DNA from: Opitutales bacterium
Lineage (GTDB): Bacteria; Verrucomicrobiota; Verrucomicrobiia; Opitutales; Opitutaceae
NCBI GenBank assembly: GCA_021772595.1
Contig: JAJFLS010000625.1
Coordinates: forward strand, 1-5,230
Direction of reading: 5' to 3'
DNA: 5,230 nt
Shown one piece after another: positions 1 through 5,230 of this stretch. Numbering within the stretch: the stretch's first letter is position 1; every line of letters starts with the position of its first letter. The position numbers and the translations under genes were made by a program. A model generated the notes under the pieces. It was not told the origin of the DNA and ran no database searches. It saw only the letters and a list, made by a program, of their open reading frames with translations.

Positions 1-1060
1 AATGCGTGTCCAAGTCGTAATCCAGTTGCGGGATGCACGCACCCAAATGGACCATCGCCGCGAGGGAGATTCCAAGATGACTGTTGGAGTGCATGGAAAT
101 TCCCCGATCGAAAGTCTGGCACATGCGGCAGAGTTCGATGCAAGGTTTGAGTCCTCCCCAGTAATGATGGTCCGTCAGGATCACATCTTCCGAATGAAGG
201 CGAACGCTGGCGGGGAGGTCGTTGAACGAAGTAGTGCACATGTTGGTCGCCAGTGGCGATTCGATCGCCTTGCCTACTTCGGCCATGCTTTCCTGGCCTC
301 TTACTGGATCTTCCAGGTATTCAAGAACTGGATCCAGCTTCTTTCCGATACGAACTCCTGTTTCGACGCTCCAGACTGCGTTGGGGTCCAGGCGAAGAGG
401 CACGCCCTTTCCGAACGAATCGTGCAGGGCAAAAATCGCTTCGGCTTCATCGTCGGGCGGGAATACTCCTCCTTTGAGCTTTATTGATTGAAAGCCGTGT
501 TCGTCGATCAAGGACTGCGCTTGTCGGACGACGGATTCAGGTGACTTCGTTTCCATTTGCCGGACCGCCGCCCATCCAGTTGAAGAATCGTTCATTCCGA
601 ACTCCAGGGGTCCCCCGGCGCCTGGCTCTTTGTAAAACAGGTAAGCTCCAAAAGGCACTGTTTCTCTTACGGCTCCGCCGAGCAGATCGCAGACGCGAAC
701 TTCGAAGCGTTTGCCGAGGTAATCCAGGCAAGCCACTTCCAAGGCGCTGAGCACGTGGACGAGAATCCGCTGGTCCCAAGGGGCGTCGCCTCGGTCGTCG
801 TTCTCCAAAATATTTTGGCTAGCCTTCGAGAGCAGATTGGTGAGTTGAAGCGGACTATCCCCGAGCAGCTTGGAGCAAACGTTCTCCAGCGAATCCACCA
901 CGCCATTCGTGCAGGGGCTCTCGCTGATTCCGGTCAAGCCATCTTCGAACGCGATTTCCAAAATAACGCGCAACGCGTAGGGGGCATGTAGCCCGGAAGC
1001 GGCTCTCAAGGGAGGGTCGATCGTTGCGATCGGGGTTATTTTGTAGCTAGCTATTTTCAT
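1..1060 (-). CDS. gudD: Glucarate dehydratase-like enolase-superfamily enzyme (3' end off the window)
   Basis: Reading the minus strand from the ATG at 1060-1058 gives 353 codons with no stop up to the window edge, so the C-terminus (about 70-100 residues by family length) is missing. The protein has no signal peptide and should be a cytoplasmic Mg-dependent dehydratase removing water from D-glucarate or a similar sugar diacid. Visible family marks, in order: an N-terminal capping segment with SGLHAPY (H25, equivalent to E. coli GudD H32), KLKGG (K194 and K196, the Lys-x-Lys base), LRLDPN (D225, metal ligand; N227), the E250-D-P segment with E257 nearby, ATNM (N273, metal ligand), a DHHYWGG segment (D297), and MHSNSHLGISLA (H324, general acid/base). 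It ends at DTH (H353), which lines up with GudD H368. All active-site positions within the window are kept. The start is supported by GAGGA four bases upstream. The EDP loop is about six residues shorter than in E. coli GudD, as I recall for the non-enteric GudD clade. The exact substrate is inferred; another acid-sugar dehydratase is possible. Confidence 0.82.
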   Translation of the reverse strand, partial: MKIASYKITPIATIDPPLRAASGLHAPYALRVILEIAFEDGLTGISESPCTNGVVDSLENVCSKLLGDSPLQLTNLLSKASQNILENDDRGDAPWDQRILVHVLSALEVACLDYLGKRFEVRVCDLLGGAVRETVPFGAYLFYKEPGAGGPLEFGMNDSSTGWAAVRQMETKSPESVVRQAQSLIDEHGFQSIKLKGGVFPPDDEAEAIFALHDSFGKGVPLRLDPNAVWSVETGVRIGKKLDPVLEYLEDPVRGQESMAEVGKAIESPLATNMCTTSFNDLPASVRLHSEDVILTDHHYWGGLKPCIELCRMCQTFDRGISMHSNSHLGISLAAMVHLGACIPQLDYDLDTH

Positions 1061-1064
1061 TGGG

Positions 1065-1069
1065 TCCTC
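1065..1069 (-). promoter_or_regulatory. Ribosome binding site of the dehydratase gene
   Basis: The minus strand reads GAGGA ending four bases before the ATG at 1060, a normal Shine-Dalgarno position. It supports this start over the out-of-frame ATG eleven bases upstream (1071-1069). Confidence 0.6.
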
Positions 1070-1116
1070 ATGAGCATTGTTCGGTTTGAGCGGAGTATCA
1101 AGCCTCGGGTTCGGAG

Positions 1117-1136
1117 GAATGCAGGAGCCTGCATTC
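1117..1136. promoter_or_regulatory. Perfect palindrome in the divergent intergenic region, candidate operator
   Basis: Two 9-bp arms, GAATGCAGG and CCTGCATTC, are exact reverse complements separated by AG. The site sits 57 bp upstream of the dehydratase start and 105 bp upstream of the first sulfatase start, a good place for a dimeric regulator acting on both divergent genes. The symmetry is seen directly; the operator role is inferred. No regulator gene is in the window. There is no U-tract on either side, so it does not look like an intrinsic terminator. I could not place convincing -10/-35 elements in 1061-1240. Confidence 0.45.
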
Positions 1137-1220
1137 GATGAATCCATTGGACTGACGCTTAGTCGTTCATCTGCTGGTAGCGGAGCGACTGCGTCGTTCC
1201 GAATAGGTCGATTGACAGTG

Positions 1221-1233
1221 AAGGAAGGGTGAG
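1221..1233 (+). promoter_or_regulatory. Purine-rich ribosome binding region of sulfatase 1
   Basis: AAGGAAGGGTGAG lies 7-20 bases upstream of the ATG at 1241. AAGGAAGG is a good anti-Shine-Dalgarno match but 12 bases away; GGGTGAG is weaker but better spaced. Together they support this start, which also gives the protein a complete signal peptide. Confidence 0.5.
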
Positions 1234-1240
1234 CTAGCCG

Positions 1241-2965
1241 ATGAATGTGATTTTCAGGTTTTCGAAAATTCAAGCTGTCGCTTTGTTGATCTCACTAATT
1301 GGTGCCACACTGCTTTATAATGAAGCGAGTGGACGGGATCGTCCAAATATTGTCCTCGTGATGACGGATGACCAAGGCTTCGGCGATTTGGGCGTCCACG
1401 GAAACGAATTGATCGAGACACCCAATCTGGATCGTTTCGCCGGAGAGTCGCTGGAAATGGAGCGATTTTACGTCAATCCTCTGTGTTCGCCGACTCGGGC
1501 GAGTCTGATGACAGGACGCTATTACCTGCGTACCGGCGTGCTGCATACTTCTCGAGGCGCGGCTAAGATGTCGGGGGACGAGATAACGATCGCGGAGCTG
1601 TTAGGAGATGCCGGATACAGAACGGGCATTTTCGGGAAGTGGCATCTGGGCGACAATTATCCGATGCGTCCCCAGGATCAAGGATTCCAGGAGACGCTCG
1701 TCCATCGCTCGGGCGGCATTGGTCAAACGCCTGATGCGGATGCCAACTATTTCGAGCCGGTGCTTTGGCGCAATGGTCAGCGGGAAACGGGAAATGGCTA
1801 TTGCACCGATTTGTTTTTCGACGCGGCTTTAGAGTTTATTGGCAAGTCCGATGAACGTCCCTTTTTCGTCTACTTACCGACGAACGTTCCACACGGACCG
1901 TTGGAGGTAAGCGCGTCGTACAGCGCGGCTTTTGACGCGAAAGGAATCGATTCCAATACGGCCAAGATCTACGGTATGCTGAAAAATCTGGACGAGAACT
2001 TCGGCAGGTTAACGGAAACTATTGAGGAGCGAGGTTTGGGTGAAAACACGCTCGTCATTTTTATGACGGATAACGGTCCGACAAGAGGACGCTTTAACGC
2101 GGAACTTCGCGGGAATAAAGGGAGTGTTTACGAAGGAGGGATTCGGGTTCCATTTTTCGCTCGCTGGCCGGGGAATTTTGAGCCGAGTAAAAAGATTGAT
2201 CGGATCGCCGCGCATATCGATGTGTTGCCGACATTGCTGGAAGTCGCGGGTGCTGCCGTGCCCAATAGCCGGGTGCTCGACGGTACGAGCCTGTTGTCAC
2301 TTTGGACAGGAAAGGTCGAGCCCACGGATTGGCCGGCCCGAACGCTGTTCACGCAGCACATTAAATCGATCATTCAAGCGCCGTACCAGAACGCGACCGC
2401 TTTTGATCAAAAGCACAAGATCGTGTTTTATCCGAAGACTGCGAATGATAGTCATTTCTCAGCGAACACCAATAATTTGGAGATGGAGGTATTTGATATA
2501 GAGCTGGATTTTCGTGAACAGAACGACCTTTCGGATGCACTCGAAACGGTTGCGACGAACCTGAAGCGACGCTACGATCAGTGGTTTCAAGAAATGAAAA
2601 ACACGCGCGGTTTCCAGCCGGGTCTCATTCATCTGGGTACGCGTTTCGAAAATCCGTCGCTTCTTTGTCGCTACCAGGACGGGCATCGGCCTTACGGTAC
2701 GGATTCAGAGCCGATCGGGTGGCCGGTGAAGATCCTGGCCAGCGGGCGTTTTCGTATCGAGATCGATGCCTCGGAAGTGTCGAGTGGATACGTTCTAGCG
2801 GTTCGCTGGAGTGGCGAAACCAGGCGACTCAAATTGCCTTCGGGTGAGAATTCCGTTGATTTGGAACTTGAAGAAGATGTTGGGATATTTGATGTATGGA
2901 CGGAAGACGAAAGCGGAGCTAATCCTTCGCGTGAATCCGATGTAATCGTTGAACGACTACGATAG
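1241..2965 (+). CDS. Secreted S1-family (arylsulfatase-type) sulfatase with C-terminal extension
   Basis: A 574-residue formylglycine-dependent sulfatase that hydrolyses sulfate esters, probably on a glycan, outside the cytoplasm. The N-terminus has the pattern of a Sec signal peptide: basic residues at 6 and 9, a hydrophobic stretch at about 11-26, and likely cleavage near residues 29-31. The catalytic domain follows at RPNIVLVMTDDQG. Metal ligands are D43, D44, D277 and N278 (TDNG). The maturation motif is C82-S-P-T-R86 followed by ASLMTGR, with C82 (codon 1484-1486) the residue converted to formylglycine. K133 and H135 (GKWHLG), H218 (VPHGP) and K293 (RGNKG) complete the usual active site, so the enzyme looks intact. 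After the C-terminal subdomain (to about 455), residues 460-574 form a beta-rich tail starting at HLGTRFENPS and containing GWPVKI and RFRIEI, a type I associate with planctomycete arylsulfatases. It is probably the first gene of a two-sulfatase operon (27 bp to the next start). Cys-type maturation needs FGE or anSME, absent from this window. The substrate cannot be read from the sequence. Confidence 0.93.
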   Translation: MNVIFRFSKIQAVALLISLIGATLLYNEASGRDRPNIVLVMTDDQGFGDLGVHGNELIETPNLDRFAGESLEMERFYVNPLCSPTRASLMTGRYYLRTGVLHTSRGAAKMSGDEITIAELLGDAGYRTGIFGKWHLGDNYPMRPQDQGFQETLVHRSGGIGQTPDADANYFEPVLWRNGQRETGNGYCTDLFFDAALEFIGKSDERPFFVYLPTNVPHGPLEVSASYSAAFDAKGIDSNTAKIYGMLKNLDENFGRLTETIEERGLGENTLVIFMTDNGPTRGRFNAELRGNKGSVYEGGIRVPFFARWPGNFEPSKKIDRIAAHIDVLPTLLEVAGAAVPNSRVLDGTSLLSLWTGKVEPTDWPARTLFTQHIKSIIQAPYQNATAFDQKHKIVFYPKTANDSHFSANTNNLEMEVFDIELDFREQNDLSDALETVATNLKRRYDQWFQEMKNTRGFQPGLIHLGTRFENPSLLCRYQDGHRPYGTDSEPIGWPVKILASGRFRIEIDASEVSSGYVLAVRWSGETRRLKLPSGENSVDLELEEDVGIFDVWTEDESGANPSRESDVIVERLR

Positions 2966-2992
2966 GAAAACTCGCAAACCACCAAATTATAA

Positions 2993-4621
2993 ATGATCCT
3001 CATGTACTCTAGTAATCTGAAACGCGCCGCCACGATAGGGATTTCCCTTCTTCTATTCACAGCCGCGGGATTTTCCGCGAAGCGTCCGAACATTGTATTC
3101 GTGTTCTCCGATGATCACGCGACTCAGGCGATAAGCGCCTATGGAGGCATCTTGGCGGAAGCCGCGCGGACGCCGCACTTGGACAAGCTTGCCGAGGAAG
3201 GCATGCGCTTCACTCGCTGCCTGGTGACGAACTCGATTTGCGGGCCGAGCCGGGCGACGATCCTCACCGGAAAATATAGCCACCTCAACGGTTTCTCTGT
3301 GAACGAAGGAACGGAGTTTGACAGTGCCCAGCAGACGTTTCCAAAATTGTTGCGAAAGGCAGGCTACCAAACCGCGATCATCGGGAAGTGGCATTTGGGG
3401 AGCGATCCGACCGGATTCGATCATTGGGAAGTGCTTCCGGGTCAAGGCAGCTACTACAATCCTGATTTCAAAACGAGCAAAGGCGCGACTCACGAAACTG
3501 GATACGTAACGGAGATTGTCACGGAAAAGGCGAAAGATTGGCTGAGCAATCAACGGGATGAAGACAAGCCGTTCATGCTGATGGTTCAGCACAAAGCGCC
3601 GCATCGCCAATGGGCTCCGGCTATTAAGTACCTGAACGCATTCGATGACGCGGACTTGCCCGAGCCCGACACGCTTTTCGACGATTACGAAGGACGTGGC
3701 AGCGCAGCTCGTGATCAAGACATGACGATCGACAAGACGATGGACATGGGGAACGACTTGAAAGTCGAGCAGCTAGATATAACGCAGCGGTTGACGACCA
3801 ACGTTTTGGATCGCATGACTCCGGAGCAAAAGCGCGCGTGGAGAAAGGCGTACGGAGCGAAGAACAAGGCCTTTCTAGAAGCCAAGTTGGAGGGCGACGA
3901 TCTCCTTCGCTGGAAGTATCAGCGCTATCTAAAAGACTATCTGCGTTGCATAAAATCTGTCGATGATAGCGTCGGCGAACTCAAAGCCTACCTGAAGGAG
4001 AATGATTTGGAAGAGAACACGGTGTTCGTGTATTCATCCGACCAGGGCTTCTATCTCGGAGAGCACGGCTGGTTCGACAAACGTTTCATGTTCGACGAAT
4101 CTTATCGCACGCCTTTGATCGCCAGTTGGCCGGAGGTGATCAAGCCGGGAAGCGTAAATTCGGACTTGGTCTCCAATCTGGATTTCGCGGAGACGTTTCT
4201 TGATATCGCTGGAGTTGACGTTCCGTCTGAGATGCAAGGCGCCAGCCTAGTGGGCATCATGAAAGGCAAGCGTCCGAGTGATTGGCGTGCGTCCCATTAT
4301 TATCACTACTACGAGTATCCAGGCTGGCACATGGTTCAGCGTCACGAAGGCGTCTATGACGGCCGCTACAAACTGATGAATTTCTACGATGTCGAGGAGT
4401 GGGAGCTCTACGATATGCAGACCGATCCGAAAGAGATGAAAAACCAGTACAATAATCCTGAATACGCGGAAGTCGTCGCGACGATGCATGGAGTTTTGGA
4501 TTCATCGCGAAAACAATACCAGCTGCCCGAGATCGAAAAGCAGAGTCTCGAAAACGTGAATATGTGGTACCACTCCACCGAGATCATGAAACGCCTGAGC
4601 CCGAAGCCGAGCAGCGAGTGA
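2993..4621 (+). CDS. Secreted S1-family sulfatase, N-acetylglucosamine-6-sulfatase/heparan-sulfatase type
   Basis: A 542-residue formylglycine sulfatase of a different subfamily from its upstream neighbour. The signal peptide has K10/R11 and a hydrophobic core at about 12-25, with likely cleavage after FSA (29), just before KRPNIVFVFSDDH. There is no lipobox cysteine. Metal ligands are D40, D41, D350 and Q351 (SSDQG). The maturation motif is C83-G-P-S-R87 followed by ATILTGKYSH, with C83 at 3239-3241. K132 and H134 (GKWHLG), H204 (KAPHR) and K363 (GWFDKR) complete the active site. The stretches SNSICGPSR-like, TGKYSHLNG, QTFPKLL, LPGQGSYYNP, FMLMVQHKAPH and TLFDDYEGR resemble GlcNAc-6-sulfatase-like sulfatases of glycan-degrading bacteria. 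Residues from about 435 (YYHYYEYPGWH, RYKLMNFY, WELYDMQTDP) fit the DUF4976 C-terminal domain. The ATG at 2993 and an in-frame ATG at 3002 are both possible starts; neither has a clear Shine-Dalgarno, so expression may depend on coupling to the upstream sulfatase. The family is firm; the sugar specificity is inferred. Confidence 0.93.
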   Translation: MILMYSSNLKRAATIGISLLLFTAAGFSAKRPNIVFVFSDDHATQAISAYGGILAEAARTPHLDKLAEEGMRFTRCLVTNSICGPSRATILTGKYSHLNGFSVNEGTEFDSAQQTFPKLLRKAGYQTAIIGKWHLGSDPTGFDHWEVLPGQGSYYNPDFKTSKGATHETGYVTEIVTEKAKDWLSNQRDEDKPFMLMVQHKAPHRQWAPAIKYLNAFDDADLPEPDTLFDDYEGRGSAARDQDMTIDKTMDMGNDLKVEQLDITQRLTTNVLDRMTPEQKRAWRKAYGAKNKAFLEAKLEGDDLLRWKYQRYLKDYLRCIKSVDDSVGELKAYLKENDLEENTVFVYSSDQGFYLGEHGWFDKRFMFDESYRTPLIASWPEVIKPGSVNSDLVSNLDFAETFLDIAGVDVPSEMQGASLVGIMKGKRPSDWRASHYYHYYEYPGWHMVQRHEGVYDGRYKLMNFYDVEEWELYDMQTDPKEMKNQYNNPEYAEVVATMHGVLDSSRKQYQLPEIEKQSLENVNMWYHSTEIMKRLSPKPSSE

Positions 4622-4628
4622 AGGGCCT

Positions 4629-4771
4629 GGAGGCTGTTGAAAAAGGCCGATTGAGTTGAGGTCACTTTGTAGGGGCTTCGCTTGCGGAGACCGCGTAGGA
4701 AGAGTCCTTTCTACTTCTGCGGTCTTCGCAAGCAAAGCCCCTACGGACTTTAGTCCTTTTCAACACCCTCC
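4629..4771. repeat. Compact inverted-repeat element with matching termini (MITE-like candidate)
   Basis: The ends are inverted copies. The left end 4629-4646 reads GGAGGCTGTTGAAAAAGG; the right end 4755-4771, reverse-complemented, reads GGAGGGTGTTGAAAAGG. They differ by one substitution and one extra A. Inside lies a second, longer inverted repeat (4669-4694 and 4719-4744). Between the right arms, 4745-4756 is a small palindrome, GGACT-TT-AGTCC. The element begins seven bases after the stop of sulfatase 2 and carries no gene. Short non-coding elements with TGTTGAAAAA-type ends and internal hairpins resemble miniature transposon derivatives, but I see no clear target-site duplication and only one copy is in view. 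The symmetry is seen directly; mobility is inferred. Confidence 0.6.
4669..4744 (+). terminator. Long stable hairpin downstream of the sulfatase pair, possible terminator
   Basis: The arms 4669-4694 and 4719-4744 are 26 bases each. They pair at 24 Watson-Crick positions, with one G-U wobble and one C-A mismatch. The stem continues after a TTCT bulge (4715-4718) as 4695-4702 pairing with 4707-4714. In RNA this gives a roughly 76-base hairpin just after the operon's last stop codon, which could end transcription or protect the sulfatase mRNA 3' end. No T-tract directly follows the stem, so it is not a textbook intrinsic terminator; a short TTTT occurs at 4757-4760. Confidence 0.4.
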
Positions 4772-4804
4772 TTGCTCCGGGGTTGATTACGTGCCTTTGG
4801 CTAA

Positions 4805-4831
4805 TTGACAGCTTCTTTAACTTCCGATAGT
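4805..4831 (+). promoter_or_regulatory. Weak candidate promoter for the FG-GAP gene
   Basis: A perfect TTGACA (4805-4810) is followed after 15 bases by GATAGT (4826-4831), a four-of-six match to TATAAT. The spacer is two bases short of optimal. The position, about 25 bases before the ATG at 4856 and after the inverted-repeat element, is sensible for a separate transcript. With one strong and one weak box this could be chance. Confidence 0.25.
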
Positions 4832-4855
4832 CAAGGGGCCGTTATCAATTACCCA

Positions 4856-5230
4856 ATGTTGAAACCCCCATGCTTTCCCCGCTGCAAGATGGCCCTGACT
4901 GCGCTCGCGCTTCTATTCTCGATTAGTTTGGCTTCGGCATCGGATCCCATTTTCGAGGCTCAGACGATCGATTCCGGAGTCCAGATTGGATACGGGCTTG
5001 CGATTGGAGACGTCAATGGCGACGGGAAGGACGATATACTTCTCGCCGACAAGAAGGACTTTGTGTGGTACGAGAACCCGAGCTGGGAGCGGCGGCACTT
5101 CTGGACGGTTCCAGCGGTCTCTCCGGACATCGCAATGCGCGACAACGTATGCATCGCGGCCCGCGACCTGGATGGCGATGGAAAGGTGGAGGTCGCGATC
5201 GGAGGGAATTGGAATCCCAATGAAACCGTG
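4856..5230 (+). CDS. Secreted FG-GAP/VCBS-repeat protein (3' end off the window)
   Basis: An open frame of 125 codons runs from the ATG at 4856 to the window edge without a stop. Residues 1-29 form a signal peptide: basic residues K3, R9 and K11, a hydrophobic core at 13-26, and likely cleavage after SASA-like residues near D30. The mature part begins with two calcium-binding FG-GAP/VCBS-type loops: D52-V-N-G-D-G-K-D-D60 followed by ILLAD, and D104-L-D-G-D-G-K-V-E112 followed by VAIGG. Such repeats form beta-propeller blades in exported proteins and are common in planctomycetes and verrucomicrobia. They usually serve binding or structural roles, though some fuse to enzymes whose domains would lie beyond this window. 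The only Shine-Dalgarno-like stretch (AAGGGG, 4833-4838) is 17 bases upstream. The in-frame ATG at 4889 is an alternative start but would lose the basic n-region of the signal peptide. The specific role, and whether it shares the sulfatases' substrate, cannot be told. Confidence 0.8.
   Translation, partial: MLKPPCFPRCKMALTALALLFSISLASASDPIFEAQTIDSGVQIGYGLAIGDVNGDGKDDILLADKKDFVWYENPSWERRHFWTVPAVSPDIAMRDNVCIAARDLDGDGKVEVAIGGNWNPNETV

Noticed and set aside
2..487. 161-codon plus-strand open frame at the window start
   Set aside because: It is antisense to the dehydratase, whose minus-strand reading carries a full series of enolase-superfamily active-site motifs.
1161..1190. AGTCG/CGACT inverted repeat as a second operator or hairpin
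   Set aside because: Arms are only 5 bp with a 20-base loop; such a match is expected by chance.
1212..1217. TTGACA as a -35 box for sulfatase 1
   Set aside because: A -10 at normal spacing would fall at or beyond the start codon, and no TATAAT-like match is found there.
2124..2501. 125-codon plus-strand frame inside sulfatase 1
   Set aside because: It is an alternate frame with Arg/Ser/Cys-rich low-quality protein; the sulfatase frame runs unbroken through it.
2692..3093. 133-codon open frame on the minus strand spanning the sulfatase junction
   Set aside because: It is antisense to the end of sulfatase 1 and the start of sulfatase 2, with no motif or ribosome binding site; a shadow frame.
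3053..3718. 221-codon open frame on the minus strand
   Set aside because: It lies wholly antisense to sulfatase 2, whose frame has all catalytic motifs. The antisense product has no recognisable domain and is rich in Arg/Val/Phe, as expected from a mirrored coding frame.
4629..4771. CRISPR array or tRNA/small RNA gene in the inverted-repeat region
   Set aside because: There is one nested inverted repeat rather than regularly spaced direct repeats, and no cloverleaf or CCA-end pattern.

Overview
The window holds five readable elements of a carbohydrate-catabolism locus. They are a divergent acid-sugar dehydratase gene (minus strand, 3' end off the window), two tandem secreted formylglycine-type sulfatases (plus strand), a compact inverted-repeat element just after the second sulfatase, and the first 125 codons of a secreted FG-GAP/VCBS-repeat protein. 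The gene set and moderate GC suggest a member of the Planctomycetota or of the related sulfatase-rich Verrucomicrobiota. Supporting points are several S1 sulfatases side by side, a sulfatase with a C-terminal beta-rich extension, a short FG-GAP secreted protein, and weak or absent Shine-Dalgarno sites. This is inference from gene content; no rRNA or marker gene is present.

Layout. Bases 1-1060 (minus) encode a glucarate dehydratase-like enolase-superfamily enzyme, open at its C-terminal end. Its frame is open from the ATG at 1060 to the window edge with no stop. Bases 1061-1240 are the divergent intergenic region and contain a perfect 20-bp palindrome (1117-1136) that could be a shared operator. 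Bases 1241-2965 and 2993-4621 (plus) are the two sulfatases, 27 bp apart and probably cotranscribed. Bases 4622-4855 are noncoding; 4629-4771 is a 143-bp element with matching ends and a long internal hairpin, either a MITE-like repeat, a strong terminator, or both. From 4856 a signal-peptide-bearing FG-GAP/VCBS protein begins and runs off the window.

How the parts may work together (inference): the two exported sulfatases would remove sulfate esters from a sulfated glycan outside the cytoplasm. The cytoplasmic dehydratase would process a sugar diacid or uronate-derived acid. The FG-GAP protein could be a secreted binding or structural partner. No transporter, glycoside hydrolase, lyase, regulator or sulfatase-maturating enzyme is visible here, so the glycan cannot be named. 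I see no convincing evidence of a wholly new system. The items most worth a second look are the inverted-repeat element, the intergenic palindrome and the pairing of glucarate-type catabolism with sulfatases.
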